DNA of 64,000 nt from Kribbella monticola (GTDB taxonomy: Bacteria; Actinomycetota; Actinomycetes; Propionibacteriales; Kribbellaceae): contig NZ_QFXK01000027.1 of NCBI RefSeq assembly GCF_003261635.1, positions 1-64,000 of the forward strand. The letters run 5' to 3'. Below are positions 7,910 through 18,312 of the stretch, piece by piece. The position numbers were made by a program, and so were the translations under genes. The notes beneath the pieces are model-generated. The model was not told the DNA's origin, did no database searches, and saw nothing but the letters and a program-made list of their open reading frames with translations. How positions within the stretch are numbered: the stretch's first letter is position 1; each line of letters starts with the position of its first letter.

Positions 7910-9958
7910 TCAGACGTCGAACTGGGCTTCTTCGAGGCGCTGCTTGACTGCGGTCAGGTAGCGCGCCGCGTCGGCGCCATCGACCAGGCGGTGGTCGTAG
8001 GTGAGCGCCAGGTAGACCATCTGGCGGATCGCGATCGTCTCGCCCAGCTGCGGGTGAGTGATCACGACGGGACGCTTGACGACGGCGCCGGTGCCGAGCA
8101 TGCCGACCTGCGGCTGGTTCAGGATCGGGGTGTCGAAGAGGGCGCCGCGGCTACCGGTGTTGGTGATGGTGAACGTGCCGCCCGCCATCTCGTCCGGCAG
8201 CACCTTGTTGTTGCGGGTGCGGTCGGCGAGATCGGCGATCTTCTTGGCGAGGCCGGCGATGTTCAGGTCACCGGCGTTGTGTACGACCGGGACCATCAGG
8301 CCCTTCTCGGCGTCCACCGCGATACCCAGGTGCTCGGCAGCGTGGTACGTGACCTCGCCGGCTTCGTCGTTGATGGACGCGTTCAGCTTCGGGTACTGCT
8401 TGAGCGCGTCCACGGCGGCGAGGGCGAAGAACGGCAGGAACGACAGCTTGACGCCCTCGCGGGCCTCGAACTCGGCCTTCTTCGCGTTCCGGAGCTTGGC
8501 GATCTCGGTGACGTCGACCTCGACCACCGTGGTCAGCTGCGCCGAAACGTGCAGCGAGTTGACCATGTGGTTGGCGATCGCCTTGCGGATGCGGCTCATC
8601 TTCTCGGTGGTGCCGCGCAGCGGGCTGACCGGAGCCGGCGCCGAGGCAGCCGGAGCGGATGAGGCAGCAGCCGGAGCAGGTGCGGCAGCCGCTTGAGCCT
8701 TCTTGGCCTCTGCGGCGGCGAGTACGTCCTGCTTGCGGATACGGCCGCCGACACCCGTGCCCGCTACCGAGCCCAGGTCGACACCGTGCTCCGTCGCCAG
8801 CTTGCGGACGAGCGGGGTCACGTAGTTCGGACCGTCGGAGGAGGAGCCATTGGAAGAAGCCGGTACTGCGGACGCCGGCGCCGCGGCTGGTGCGGGCGCT
8901 GCCGCGGGGGCAGGTGCGCTCTGCGGAGCAGGAGCCTGCGCCGACGGCTGAGCCGCCGGAGCCTGAGCCGCCGGAGCCTGAGCGGCCGGAGCCTGGGCTG
9001 CGGGTGCCTGAGCAGACTGCGGGGCCGGAGCCTGGGCTGCCGGAGCTGCCTGGCGTGCCGGTGCGGCGGCGGGGGCGGCCTGCTGTGCGGCCGGGGCGGC
9101 TGCGGGAGCCGGTGCGGCTGCGTTGCCGTTGGAAGGCGCGTCGCCACTGTTCGACGATGCGGCCGGAGCGGACTGAGCGGGCGCGGAGTCGGCCTGCGCG
9201 GACTGGGCGGGCGCGGACTGCGAGGGCGCCGACTGGGCCGGGGCGGCGTCGCCGGAGCCGACGACTGCCAGCTCGGCGCCTACCTCGACGGTTTCGTCCT
9301 CGGCGACCTTGATTTCCAGGAGCTTGCCGGCGACCGGAGACGGGATCTCGGTGTCGACCTTGTCGGTGGAGACCTCGAGGAGGGGTTCGTCGACGGCTAC
9401 GTCGTCGCCCACCTGCTTGAGCCAGCGGGTGACGGTGCCTTCGGTGACGCTCTCACCCAGGGCGGGGAGAGTTACCGACGTACCAGAAGAAGAGCCCGAC
9501 GAAGACGGGGCGGCTTCAGCGGCCGGAGCCTCCTGCGCGGCGGGCTGCTGCGCGGCAGGCTCCTGAGCAGCAGGTTCCTGAGCGGCAGGCTCCTGGGCGG
9601 GGGCTTCCTCAGCGGCCGGGGCAGGCTGTTCTTCGGCCGCAGGAAGCTCCTCGGCCGGTGCCTGCTCGGCGGGAGCTTCGGCTTGCGGCTGAGCGGCCGG
9701 CTCGGAGCCGGTCGATTCACCGGCGTCGCCGATGACGGCCAGTTCGGCGCCGACCTCTACGGTTTCGTCCTCGGCGGCCTTGATCTCGAGCAAGGTGCCG
9801 GCGACGGGGGAGGGGATCTCGGTGTCGACCTTGTCGGTCGAGACCTCCAGCAGGGGCTCGTCAACGGCAACCGTGTCACCGACCTGCTTGAGCCAGCGGG
9901 TGACGGTTCCTTCGGTGACGCTCTCCCCGAGGGCCGGCAGGGATACAGAGGTCGGCAT
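7910..9958 (-). CDS. sucB: 2-oxoacid dehydrogenase E2, dihydrolipoamide acyltransferase (two lipoyl domains)
   Basis: This is the 682-residue E2 core of a pyruvate or 2-oxoglutarate dehydrogenase complex. Two lipoyl domains, about residues 3-75 and 165-240, each carry the modified lysine in VSTDKVDTE. Ala/Pro/Gln-rich swinging linkers separate them from a peripheral-subunit-binding domain ([17 protein letters not shown], about 378-415). The catalytic domain ends with the HxxxDG motif in [17 protein letters not shown] ribosome-binding site precedes the ATG. In mycobacteria the equivalent DlaT serves the pyruvate complex while being annotated sucB, so the substrate is not settled by sequence. 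The lipoyl domains are the substrate of lipB nearby. Confidence 0.94.
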   Translation of the reverse strand: MPTSVSLPALGESVTEGTVTRWLKQVGDTVAVDEPLLEVSTDKVDTEIPSPVAGTLLEIKAAEDETVEVGAELAVIGDAGESTGSEPAAQPQAEAPAEQAPAEELPAAEEQPAPAAEEAPAQEPAAQEPAAQEPAAQQPAAQEAPAAEAAPSSSGSSSGTSVTLPALGESVTEGTVTRWLKQVGDDVAVDEPLLEVSTDKVDTEIPSPVAGKLLEIKVAEDETVEVGAELAVVGSGDAAPAQSAPSQSAPAQSAQADSAPAQSAPAASSNSGDAPSNGNAAAPAPAAAPAAQQAAPAAAPARQAAPAAQAPAPQSAQAPAAQAPAAQAPAAQAPAAQPSAQAPAPQSAPAPAAAPAPAAAPASAVPASSNGSSSDGPNYVTPLVRKLATEHGVDLGSVAGTGVGGRIRKQDVLAAAEAKKAQAAAAPAPAAASSAPAASAPAPVSPLRGTTEKMSRIRKAIANHMVNSLHVSAQLTTVVEVDVTEIAKLRNAKKAEFEAREGVKLSFLPFFALAAVDALKQYPKLNASINDEAGEVTYHAAEHLGIAVDAEKGLMVPVVHNAGDLNIAGLAKKIADLADRTRNNKVLPDEMAGGTFTITNTGSRGALFDTPILNQPQVGMLGTGAVVKRPVVITHPQLGETIAIRQMVYLALTYDHRLVDGADAARYLTAVKQRLEEAQFDV

Positions 9959-10169
9959 GACGGTCGTTGCTCCTTCGTCTGATCGGTTCGAGAGTCAGCC
10001 TACGGTGCCGCCGGTACGAGCGGGACGCGGGTCACAGCGCACCCACCCCGTACCAGCCTCAGCCAGGGCAGGTCTCCTGGTTCCTCGCGTACTACGCGGC
10101 CCTCGGCACGGCAGCTCGCCGCGCCGAGCACCTGCTCGCGACGGCAGGGCACCAGGAGACGTGTCCAAC

Positions 10170-11558
10170 TTACTCGTGGAAGTGCAAAGGCTTTCCGGCC
10201 AGCGCGAGGTGCGCTTCGCCGAGGGCCTCGTTCTGGGTCGGGTGGGCGTGGATCAGCGGCGCGACGTCGGCGGGGAAGGCTTCCCAGTTGTAGATCAGCT
10301 GGGCTTCTCCGATCAGTTCGCCGACCCGGGAGCCGACCATGTGCAGGCCGACCACGGCGCCGTCCTTGGCGCGGACCAGCTTGACGAAGCCGGCCGTCTT
10401 GAGGATCTGGCTCTTGCCGTTGCCGCCGAGGTTGTAGTTCAGGATCTCGACCTCGCCGTACTTCGCCTTCGCCTGCTCTTCGGTGAGGCCGACGGAGGCG
10501 ACCTCGGGTTCGGAGTAGGTGACGCGCGGGATGCCGGCCTCGTCGATCGGCGCCGGGTTCAGGCCGGCGAGGTGCTCGGCCACGAAGATGCCCTGCTGGA
10601 AACCGCGGTGGGCGAGTTGGAGTCCGGGCACGATGTCGCCGACGGCGTACACGCCGGGCACGCTGGTCTGCAGGTGCTCGTCGACGGTGACGAAGCCGCG
10701 GTCGAGCGCGATGCCGACCTCGTCGTAGCCCAGGCCGGAGGTGTTCGGTCCGCGGCCGACGGCGACCAGCAGCACCTCGGCCTCGATCACCTCGCCGCCG
10801 GCGACGGTGACGCGAACGCCGTTGTCATGGGTGTCGACCGATTCGAACGGCGTACCGGTCTTGAAGGCGATCTTGCGCTTGCGGAACGCCCGCTCCAGCG
10901 TCTTGCTGCAATCGGGGTCCTCGGCCGGGACGAGTCGCGGCAGCGCCTCGACGATGGTCACCTTGGTACCGAAGGACGTCCACGCGCTGGCGAACTCGAC
11001 GCCGATCACGCCGCCGCCGAGGATCACCGCGGACTCGGGAACCCGGTCCAGCGTCAGCGCGTGCTCGCTGGCGATCACCCGGTTGCCGTCGATCTCCAGT
11101 CCGGGCAGCGAGCGCGAGTAGGAGCCGGACGCGATGATGACGTTCTTGCCGGTGTACGTCGTCCCGTTGACCGCGACCGTCGTCGGTGACGTGAGCCGCC
11201 CCTCGCCCTCGATCACGGTGATGCCGCGGGACTTGATCTGACCCACAAGTCCCTTGAAGAGCCGGTCGACGACGCCGTCCTTGTACTTGTTCACGCCGCC
11301 CATGTCGACGCCCTCGAGCGTGGTCCGTACGCCGAACTGCTCGCCCTCGCGCGCCGAGTCGGCGACCTCGGCCGCGTGCAGCAGCGCCTTGGTCGGGATG
11401 CAGCCGCGGTGCAGACAGGTGCCGCCGAGCTTGTCCTTCTCGACCAGCGCCACGGACATCCCGAGGACCGCGGCCCGCAGCGCGGCGGCGTACCCGCCAC
11501 TGCCTCCGCCGAGGATCAGCAGGTCGTAGGTGGTGGTGCTGTCTGCCGGGTTCGTCAC
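10170..11558 (-). CDS. lpdA: Dihydrolipoyl dehydrogenase (E3)
   Basis: The 462-residue flavoprotein reoxidises dihydrolipoamide with NAD+. It has the FAD motif GGGSGGYAAA, the redox disulfide in GGTCLHRGCIPTK, a second dinucleotide-binding motif around GGGVIGVEF, and the C-terminal catalytic pair in HPTQNEAL. The frame is open for 169 codons upstream, but GTG 11558 is preceded by GGAGG and matches the family start. It lies about 210 bp upstream of the E2 gene on the same strand and may be co-transcribed with it, supplying E3 for the dehydrogenases and for glycine cleavage (gcvT is close by). Confidence 0.94.
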   Translation of the reverse strand: MTNPADSTTTYDLLILGGGSGGYAAALRAAVLGMSVALVEKDKLGGTCLHRGCIPTKALLHAAEVADSAREGEQFGVRTTLEGVDMGGVNKYKDGVVDRLFKGLVGQIKSRGITVIEGEGRLTSPTTVAVNGTTYTGKNVIIASGSYSRSLPGLEIDGNRVIASEHALTLDRVPESAVILGGGVIGVEFASAWTSFGTKVTIVEALPRLVPAEDPDCSKTLERAFRKRKIAFKTGTPFESVDTHDNGVRVTVAGGEVIEAEVLLVAVGRGPNTSGLGYDEVGIALDRGFVTVDEHLQTSVPGVYAVGDIVPGLQLAHRGFQQGIFVAEHLAGLNPAPIDEAGIPRVTYSEPEVASVGLTEEQAKAKYGEVEILNYNLGGNGKSQILKTAGFVKLVRAKDGAVVGLHMVGSRVGELIGEAQLIYNWEAFPADVAPLIHAHPTQNEALGEAHLALAGKPLHFHE

Positions 11559-11717
11559 AGGTTCCTCCGTGGGCTGCTGGGTCGGCGGGCGGCCCCGGAT
11601 CGCGGGGTTCCGGCCCGGCGTCATCTTGTCACCGCGGGCCCGGACTGTCGCTCCCGGGCCCGTACTGCGGGACCCGCGTGTCACCGTGGACTTGCGGAGA
11701 TAGGCGACACTTACGGG

Positions 11718-12032
11718 ATGAAGTGGTTTCGCCGGCAGCGGCCGGGAACGATGCGCAAGGCGGACAACCCCGACCAGGCGCACCTGCGCGAGTTCGCCCA
11801 GACACGACAGGGTGTCGAGGGATTCGTCGAGCCGAAGACGGCCGTGACCGACTACACGCTGCTCTTGGTCGCCATCGACGGCGAGTGGACCCGGCGCCGC
11901 GTCCCGTCGGTCGCCTGGGCGCACAACTTCGCGAACAAGCTGGGCATCCCGTCGTACGACGCGGCCGTCGTCGGCTACCCGCCGCGGATGCGCGAATACA
12001 ACGCCCGCCAGAAGAAGAACGGCCGGCCTTAA
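11718..12032 (+). CDS. Small conserved actinobacterial protein of unknown function
   Basis: The 104-residue soluble protein starts MKWFRRQRPGTM. It has no signal peptide, membrane segment or recognised domain. It is Arg/Lys-rich at both ends with a compact middle (DYTLLLVAIDGEW, VAWAHNFANKLGI). Similar small proteins sit near lpd and pepA genes in other actinomycetes, from general recollection. It is divergent from lpdA and convergent with pepA. The function is unknown. Confidence 0.65.
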   Translation: MKWFRRQRPGTMRKADNPDQAHLREFAQTRQGVEGFVEPKTAVTDYTLLLVAIDGEWTRRRVPSVAWAHNFANKLGIPSYDAAVVGYPPRMREYNARQKKNGRP

Positions 12033-12050
12033 GCAAACCAAGGGCCAGCA

Positions 12051-12290
12051 CTCCGAACCGGGCAACCGGCTTGAACCGGCGCGACGCCGGGTCCAGTACT
12101 CCGAACCGGGCGACCGGCTTGAACCGGCGCGACGCCGGGTCGAGCACTCCGAACCGGCCGGCCGGGTTGAACCGCTGGGACGCCGGGTCGAGCACTCCGA
12201 ACCGGGCGGCCGGGTCGAACCGGCGCGGCGCCGGGTCCAGTACTCCGAACCGGCCGGCCGGGTCGAGCACGGCGGACCGGATCGAGTATG
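12051..12290. repeat. 48-bp tandem repeat, five copies
   Basis: The motif CTCCGAACCGG starts at 12051, 12099, 12147, 12195 and 12243, exactly 48 bp apart. Most units also contain CCGGCG, three bases, then CGCCGG, so the array can form repeated hairpins. It fills the gap between two convergent genes, where serial terminators would be useful. Confidence 0.9.
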
Positions 12291-12326
12291 TCGAGCAGTT
12301 CCTCGATCCGGCCTGTGAGCGGGTGA

Positions 12327-13820
12327 TCAGCTGGCTGATGCGGCCAGTTCGACGAGGGTGCGGACCGAGTAGCCGGTGCCGCCGGAGTGGGTGTAGCCGG
12401 ACGGGCCGCCGTCGTTGAAGGCGGGACCGGCCACGTCGAGGTGCACCCAGTCGATGCCGTCGGCAACGAAGTCGCCGAGGAACGCGGCTGCCGCCAGCGC
12501 GCCGCCCCACGGCTCGCCGGTGATGTTCGCCAGGTCGGCGACCTTCGAGTGCGAGCGCAGCTTGTCGAGCATCTCGGTCGGGATCGGCAGCGGCCACATC
12601 GCTTCACCGGCAGCGATCGCGGCGTCGACCACCCGGTCCCGCGCGGTGTCGGTGTTCGCGAACGCGCCGGCCACCTTGGTGCCCAGGGCAACGACACACG
12701 CGCCGGTCAGGGTCGCCACGTCGACGATCAGATCGGGCTGGTCCTCGGACGCCCGGACCAGCGCGTCGCCCAGCACGAGCCGGCCTTCGGCGTCGGTGTT
12801 CAGCACCTCGACCGTCTTACCGCCGTACATGGTCAGTACGTCGGAAGGCCGCGCCGCCGAGCCGGACGGCATGTTCTCGGCCATCGCGGCATACGTGGTG
12901 ATCTGCACCGGCAAGCCGAGGCGCGCGATCGCCAGCGTGGCGCCGATGACAGCGGCCGCGCCGGCCATGTCGGACTTCATGCTGACCATGCCGCTGGCCG
13001 TCTTCAGCGACAGGCCGCCCGAGTCGAAAGTGATGCCCTTGCCGACGAAGGCGAGGTGGGTGACCGGCTTCTTCGGCGTGTAGGTGAGCCGGACCAGGCG
13101 CGGCGGGTTCTCCGATCCCTGGCCGACGCCGAGGATGCCGCCGTACCCGCCCTTGGCCAGGGCCTTCTCGTCGAGCACCTCGACCTTGACGCCGTGCTCC
13201 TTGCCCAGCTTCACCGCGTGCGCCGCGAACTCGGCCGGGTGCAGGTCGGACGGGGGCATGTTCACCCAGTCGCGGACCTGGTGCACGGCGTCGGCGACGA
13301 TCTCGGCACGCTCGAGTGCCGCCTTCGCGTCCCGGTTGCGGGCCAGGTCGGTCAGCACGATCAGGTTGCCGGGGACATCCTCGCTCGCCTCGGACTTGTA
13401 GGCGTTGAACGAGTACCGGCCGATCAGCGCACCCTCGGCGACCGCGCGGACACACTCGGCGTCCGGCGTCGGCAGGGCGAACGCGACGGACTGGCCGGTC
13501 TTGGCCGCGCGGACGCCGACACCGGCCGCCGTACGGAGGTCTTCGGTCTTCAGTGCGCCGTCCGGAGCGGTGCCGAGGCCGACCGCGATCAGCAGCGCCG
13601 ACTTGCCCGGCTTCGGGCCGGGCACCTTGGTGACCTCACCGGTCTTGCCGGTGGCGCCGAGACCGGACAGCACCTCCACCAGCTGTCCGCCGTACGCGGC
13701 GTTCAGCGACTCGGTACCGGCGGGCAGGGCCACGCCGCCGTCGAGCTTGACCACGCCGATGACGACGACGTCGGCTTTGACGCCGGCTGCATCGGACTTG
13801 CTCAAAGTGATGGTGCTCAC
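12327..13820 (-). CDS. pepA: Leucyl aminopeptidase, M17 family
   Basis: The 497-residue cytosolic metalloaminopeptidase removes N-terminal residues from peptides. The metal-binding and catalytic lysine region [14 protein letters not shown] and the family signature [14 protein letters not shown] are intact, after the usual N-terminal macro-like domain. The start is GTG 13820 with a GGA-rich ribosome-binding region. It is divergent from gcvT, an arrangement also seen in mycobacteria. The name pepA or pepB varies between genomes. Confidence 0.94.
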   Translation of the reverse strand: MSTITLSKSDAAGVKADVVVIGVVKLDGGVALPAGTESLNAAYGGQLVEVLSGLGATGKTGEVTKVPGPKPGKSALLIAVGLGTAPDGALKTEDLRTAAGVGVRAAKTGQSVAFALPTPDAECVRAVAEGALIGRYSFNAYKSEASEDVPGNLIVLTDLARNRDAKAALERAEIVADAVHQVRDWVNMPPSDLHPAEFAAHAVKLGKEHGVKVEVLDEKALAKGGYGGILGVGQGSENPPRLVRLTYTPKKPVTHLAFVGKGITFDSGGLSLKTASGMVSMKSDMAGAAAVIGATLAIARLGLPVQITTYAAMAENMPSGSAARPSDVLTMYGGKTVEVLNTDAEGRLVLGDALVRASEDQPDLIVDVATLTGACVVALGTKVAGAFANTDTARDRVVDAAIAAGEAMWPLPIPTEMLDKLRSHSKVADLANITGEPWGGALAAAAFLGDFVADGIDWVHLDVAGPAFNDGGPSGYTHSGGTGYSVRTLVELAASAS

Positions 13821-13995
13821 GAAATCCTCAGTCCTCCTTGACCGGATGGCAGGCCGCCGGTCGTCACGGTACGTGCGTGCTGCCTGTGCATGCTACGCGT
13901 CACCAGCCGGCGGATGTGCGCAGATGGCCGCCCGGAAGTGGCACGGAGATGCGGGCCACACTGTTGCGCCATCGGTTTCCGGTAAGTTCCGCTGC

Positions 13996-15102
13996 ATGAC
14001 CGAGTCTGGTGTCCTGAAGAAGTCCCCGTTGCACGAGCGGCACGTCGCGCTCGGAGCCAAGTTCGCCGAGTTCGGTGGCTGGGAGATGCCGCTGGAGTAC
14101 GGCGGTGTCGTCGCCGAGCACACCGCTGTCCGGACGTCCGTCGGCGTCTTCGACGTGAGTCACCTGGGCAAGGCGACCGTGCAGGGACCCGGTGCCGCGG
14201 CGTACGTGAACTCCTGTCTCACCAACGACCTGGGCAAGATCGCACCCGGCCAGGCGCAGTACACGCTGTGCTGCGCGGAGAACGGCGGTGTGGTCGACGA
14301 CCTGATCGCGTACCTGCACGCCGACGACAACGTGTTCCTCATCCCCAACGCGGCGAACACCGCCGAGGTGGTCCGTCTGCTGCAGGCGCAGGCGCCGGAG
14401 GGCGTCGTGGTGACGAACACCCACGACGACTACGCGATCCTCGCCGTCCAGGGCCACAACAGCGACGAGGTGGTCGCAGGGATCGGCCTGCCGACCGGGC
14501 ACGACTACATGTCCTTCGTCGTCGCCGACTACTCCGGTACGCCGGTCGTCGTCTGCCGCACCGGCTACACGGGCGAGCGGGGCTACGAACTCGTAGTACC
14601 GAACGAGGCGGCTGTCGCCGTGTTCGACGCGCTGCTGGCGGCGGGGGAGCAGTACGGGATCGTCCCGGCCGGCCTCGGTGCCCGCGACACCCTGCGGACC
14701 GAGATGGGCTACCCCTTGCACGGTCAGGACATCTCGCCCGACATCACGCCCGTGCAGGCGCGGTCGGGCTGGGCCGTGGGCTGGAAGAAGGAGCACTTCT
14801 GGGGTGAGCAGGCGCTGCGTGCGGAGAAGGAGTCCGGGCCCACCAAGATCCTCCGTGGTCTGCGGGCCGTCGGCCGGGGTATCCCGCGGCCGCACATGAC
14901 CGTCGTGGACTCCAGTGGCGCACCGCTGGGCGAGGTCACGTCCGGCACGTTCTCGCCCACGCTGAAGAAGGGCATCGCACTCGCCCTCCTCGACGCGAGT
15001 GTCAAGGAGGGCGACGAGGTGGCCGTGGACATCCGTGGCCGTCAGGAAGCCTTCGAAGTGGTCAAGCCGCCTTTCGTGACGGTCAACGTCCGGGAGAGCT
15101 GA
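13996..15102 (+). CDS. gcvT: Glycine cleavage system T protein (aminomethyltransferase)
   Basis: The 368-residue enzyme transfers the methylene group from the lipoylated H protein to tetrahydrofolate, releasing ammonia. Family features include [20 protein letters not shown] at the N-terminus and the folate-site motif [13 protein letters not shown] 13996 fits the family start. A TAAGTT box at 13983-13988 lies seven bases upstream with no clear Shine-Dalgarno, suggesting a leaderless mRNA. No gcvH or gcvP is in the window. Its 3' end overlaps a small antisense gene by 20 bp. Confidence 0.94.
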   Translation: MTESGVLKKSPLHERHVALGAKFAEFGGWEMPLEYGGVVAEHTAVRTSVGVFDVSHLGKATVQGPGAAAYVNSCLTNDLGKIAPGQAQYTLCCAENGGVVDDLIAYLHADDNVFLIPNAANTAEVVRLLQAQAPEGVVVTNTHDDYAILAVQGHNSDEVVAGIGLPTGHDYMSFVVADYSGTPVVVCRTGYTGERGYELVVPNEAAVAVFDALLAAGEQYGIVPAGLGARDTLRTEMGYPLHGQDISPDITPVQARSGWAVGWKKEHFWGEQALRAEKESGPTKILRGLRAVGRGIPRPHMTVVDSSGAPLGEVTSGTFSPTLKKGIALALLDASVKEGDEVAVDIRGRQEAFEVVKPPFVTVNVRES

Positions 15103-15373
15103 CCAACTGCCCTGAGCAGGGCACGAACGGTTCCAGTTCGCGGCGGCGAGCCCGCCGCCGCGAACGGCCGACTGCCGCCAGCGGCCGCGAGGGAACCTTG
15201 TCCCGCAACCTCGGCGCAGCGCCGCGGCAATGCGCACTGGGAAGCCCCACGACGCTGTTGCACCACCCACGTCCGGTCCCTGTCCCAGCCTGAGCGGTGC
15301 CACCGGGCAGCACACCACCGATCAGCACTACAGCTGCAGCGAACAGTTTCCAGGACAAGCACGGAGCTGACAT
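15083..15373 (-). CDS. Putative small secreted cysteine-containing protein
   Basis: A 96-residue frame starts at ATG 15373 behind a strong GGAGGAACG ribosome-binding site. It begins with a classical signal peptide: polar start, [12 protein letters not shown] hydrophobic core, and a GTAQA cleavage site near residue 29. The predicted mature part (about 66 residues) is basic, with an Arg-rich stretch and three Cys. There is no recognised family. It is divergent from the first SARP regulator and its end overlaps gcvT by 20 bp. The signal peptide and ribosome-binding site support a real gene; the low-complexity C-terminal part is the weak point. Confidence 0.5.
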   Translation of the reverse strand: MSAPCLSWKLFAAAVVLIGGVLPGGTAQAGTGTGRGWCNSVVGLPSAHCRGAAPRLRDKVPSRPLAAVGRSRRRARRRELEPFVPCSGQLVSSPGR

Positions 15374-15486
15374 CGTTCCTCCGGTTCGAGGGGCGGCACC
15401 ATGAGCGGTGGACCGGGCGGCGTACGGCGGCTGCCGACGTAGTCGCAGCATGTGGGAACCCGGTTACCCAGCGCCTACCACCGAGC

Positions 15487-15492
15487 TACGCT
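15487..15492 (+). promoter_or_regulatory. -10 box of a probable leaderless SARP transcript
   Basis: TACGCT (TAnnnT) ends six bases before the GTG at 15499, and no Shine-Dalgarno is visible. Transcription would begin at the start codon. Confidence 0.45.
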
Positions 15493-15498
15493 GCCCTC

Positions 15499-18312
15499 GT
15501 GGAGCTCCGGTTGCTCGGCCCCGTCGAGGTGGTGGCCAATGGCAAGGTCGTCCCGCTCGGCCGCCGCCAGGAGCGTCTCCTCCTCGCCGTACTGGCCCTC
15601 TCCGCCAATCAGCTGATCCCTGCAGCCCGGCTGGTCGCGCTGCTCTGGACGGACGAGGTCCCGTCCCAGCCGTACCGGACTTTGCAGGTGTACGTGTCCC
15701 GGCTCCGCAAGGCGTTGCCGGCTGAAGCAGCCATCACGGGCCGGGACCAGGGCTACCGGCTCGACATCAGCCCGGAGTCGATCGACGTCGCCCGTTTCCG
15801 GGAGCTCCGGCGAATCGCCGCGACCAGTGAGCAGGCGGCGGAACGGTCGCGACTGCTCGGTCAGGCTCTGGAACTGTGGCGCGGCCCGGCGCTGTCCGAC
15901 GTGGCCTCCGAGGAACTACGTCACCGGCTCTGCGCAGGGCTGGAGGAAGAACGTCTGACAGCGCTGGAGGACCGCATCCACGCCGACCTGGAAGCGGGAG
16001 CGGGCGCAGAGCTGGTTCCCGAGCTTGCTGGTCTACTGGCTCTTCACCCGACCAGGGAAGGCCTGCTGGCCGCCCAATCGCTCGCTCTGTACCGCGCTGG
16101 TCGCCGACTGGACGCCCTGGAACTGCTGACGGTGGCCAAGCGAAACGTCCGGGCCGAGGTGGGACTCCAGCTCAGTCCTCGCCTGCAGGAGCTCGAGGTC
16201 GCGATCCTGCGGGACGACCCCGGCCTGTCGGCCGGCCGGCCCGTCGCCGTACCGCGGCAACTTCCGCCCGCGCCGAGGACGTTCGTCGGACGGCAGACGC
16301 AGCTCGATGCTCTGACCGAGCTCCTGGCCGCGCGCGCGAACGGCTCGGCCGGTTCGGTTGTCGTCGTTTCCGCGATCTCCGGGATGGCCGGTGTCGGGAA
16401 GAGCGCTCTGGCCGTCGAGGTCGCTCACCGGGTCGCGGACCTGTTCCCGGACGGCCAGCTCTTCCTCGACCTGCGCGGCTACGGCGCCGAGGAGCCGATG
16501 GCACCGATCGATGCCATCAGTGCCGCGCTGCGCGGTCTGGGCGTGGCCGGCGACGAGGTGCCGGCCGATCCTTCCGAGGCGTCGGCCCAGTGTCGATCGA
16601 TCCTGGCGCAGCGGCGAGTCCTGCTCGTCCTCGACAACGTCGCCGGGTCGGGGGCCGTCGACGGCTTGCTGCCGGGAGCCGGCGCGAGCGCGACCATCGT
16701 CACCAGCAGGTCGCCCCTTTCAGGCCTGGACGCTGCCCAGATCCAGCTCGACGTACTGACTGCAGCCGAGGCCGCAGAGCTGCTCCAGCAGTTCGCCGGC
16801 CCTGCCCGCATGGCGGCGGAGCCGGAGGCCGCGGCCGCTCTGCTGAGCGCCTGTGGATACCTGCCGCTGGCGATCCGGATCCTCGGCGCCCGGCTGGCCT
16901 CCCGACCGGCGTGGCCGATCAGCCACCTGGTGCAGCGGGTCGCTGACGTCCACGGCCGCCTGGACCAGCTCAGCCTGGAAGGCACGAGCATCCGGACCGT
17001 CTTCGCCAGTTCGTTGGAGCACCTGGAGCGGTCGGCCGACCCAATCGATCGCCAGGCCGCGGCAGCGTTTCTCCGGCTCGGTGTGCCGGACGCTGCGCAC
17101 CTGCGGTTGCTCGAGGCGGCCAGGGTTCTCGGGGTGGACGAGACAACGGCCGAAACCGTCTTGGAGCGGTTGGTCGATGCCCAGCTTCTCGAGACGCCGG
17201 CGCCGGGCAGCTATCGGCTGCACGACCTCTTGTGGGCTTTCGCCCGGGAGCAGGCAGAGGCCGGTCTGACGACGGCCGATCGGAGCGCGGTGATCGGGCG
17301 GCTCGTCGAGCTGTACGCCGCGGTGGCCTGGCAGTGTCTGGAGAGCCGCGGCCCGACCGCCGCGAGACTTGAATGGGCTGCCGGCCGACGGAAAGCCGGC
17401 GAGGTACCGGAGAACCTGCAGGGCGAGCAGGGCTTCGACTGGCTGGACGCCGCCGGCGCGAAGGTGACCGCCTTGGCTCTGCAGGGAGCGCAGTCCGGCG
17501 AGACGACGCGAGAAGGTGTGCTCTCGCTGGTGCTCGGGCTGTCCACCTACACCTTTTCCCGTGAATGCTGGCCGGATGCCCTTCGCCGGGCCACGGTGGC
17601 GCTGGAGATCGCCCGGCAGACCTCGGACCGGTTGGCGGAAGGACTCCTACTGTCCGATCTGGGCGTCTATCGTGCCTTTTCCGGTGACGTCGAGGGTGCG
17701 GTCGAGGCTTACCGGGAAGCAATTCCGCTGCTGGAAACCTGCCGGGTGACACGGGCCGAACTCGCCGCGCTGAACAACTTCAACCGGGTCCTGCACATGC
17801 TCGGCCGGCACGCCGAAGGGGTCGAGTACGGCTTGCGGGCGGTCACCCTTGCCGAACGACATGGCGAGGTCAAGCTCGAGGCGGGTGCCCGGCTCTCGGT
17901 CGGCCTCCATTACCAGGCGCTGGGCGATCCCGGCCGGCAACGGCAGTACTTGGAGAGCGCCCTGCGGTGTTCGCAGGAGGCTGCCAACAAATGGCAACAA
18001 GCATTCATCCTCGACGAACTCGGGCAACTGAATCACCTCGAGAATCGGCTCGCCGAAGCTGTCGACCGTTACCGCGCCGGCATCGCCCTCTACGACGAGC
18101 TGAGCCAGAACCATGACCGGGACCTCTCGGTCGGCCAGTTGGGCGAGGTGCTGCTCGACCTCGGCAGACTCGACGAAGCGGTTCCCGCTCTGGAGACCGG
18201 GTTGCGTGAGGCGATCCGGGCCGGCGACGAGGCGCGCGAGGAGAGGTTGCGGCGACGGCTGAGCGAGGCCCAGGCAGCGGCTGAGGTCGAGCCCGCTGGT
18301 CACGACCGATGA
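15499..18312 (+). CDS. AfsR/SARP-family transcriptional regulator with NB-ARC ATPase and TPR repeats
   Basis: The 937-residue regulator has an OmpR-like winged-helix DNA-binding domain (about 1-95) and a bacterial transcriptional activation domain (about 96-245). The NB-ARC/STAND ATPase has an intact P-loop (GMAGVGKS, near residue 295), Walker B (RVLLVLDN) and a GYLPLA motif. Tetratricopeptide repeats occupy about 680-930. Family members activate secondary-metabolite or developmental genes by binding direct repeats, with the ATPase/TPR part sensing a signal. It overlaps the next gene by four bases. Its target and ligand are not readable from sequence. Confidence 0.92.
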   Translation: MELRLLGPVEVVANGKVVPLGRRQERLLLAVLALSANQLIPAARLVALLWTDEVPSQPYRTLQVYVSRLRKALPAEAAITGRDQGYRLDISPESIDVARFRELRRIAATSEQAAERSRLLGQALELWRGPALSDVASEELRHRLCAGLEEERLTALEDRIHADLEAGAGAELVPELAGLLALHPTREGLLAAQSLALYRAGRRLDALELLTVAKRNVRAEVGLQLSPRLQELEVAILRDDPGLSAGRPVAVPRQLPPAPRTFVGRQTQLDALTELLAARANGSAGSVVVVSAISGMAGVGKSALAVEVAHRVADLFPDGQLFLDLRGYGAEEPMAPIDAISAALRGLGVAGDEVPADPSEASAQCRSILAQRRVLLVLDNVAGSGAVDGLLPGAGASATIVTSRSPLSGLDAAQIQLDVLTAAEAAELLQQFAGPARMAAEPEAAAALLSACGYLPLAIRILGARLASRPAWPISHLVQRVADVHGRLDQLSLEGTSIRTVFASSLEHLERSADPIDRQAAAAFLRLGVPDAAHLRLLEAARVLGVDETTAETVLERLVDAQLLETPAPGSYRLHDLLWAFAREQAEAGLTTADRSAVIGRLVELYAAVAWQCLESRGPTAARLEWAAGRRKAGEVPENLQGEQGFDWLDAAGAKVTALALQGAQSGETTREGVLSLVLGLSTYTFSRECWPDALRRATVALEIARQTSDRLAEGLLLSDLGVYRAFSGDVEGAVEAYREAIPLLETCRVTRAELAALNNFNRVLHMLGRHAEGVEYGLRAVTLAERHGEVKLEAGARLSVGLHYQALGDPGRQRQYLESALRCSQEAANKWQQAFILDELGQLNHLENRLAEAVDRYRAGIALYDELSQNHDRDLSVGQLGEVLLDLGRLDEAVPALETGLREAIRAGDEAREERLRRRLSEAQAAAEVEPAGHDR

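Noticed and set aside
8693..9982. Forward open frame of 429 codons antisense to the E2 gene
   Set aside because: It mirrors the Ala/Pro linkers and lipoyl domains of the E2 gene on the other strand.
10072..10160. Inverted repeat GTCTCCTGG / CCAGGAGAC with a sequence like the B12 box between lpdA and the E2 gene
   Set aside because: The other conserved cobalamin aptamer blocks are missing or in the wrong order, and the genes have no B12 link. It may be a simple hairpin.
11559..12065. Long N-terminal extension of dihydrolipoyl dehydrogenase
   Set aside because: The frame is open but runs antisense to the small gene at 11718. The family start and the GGAGG site at GTG 11558 are clear.
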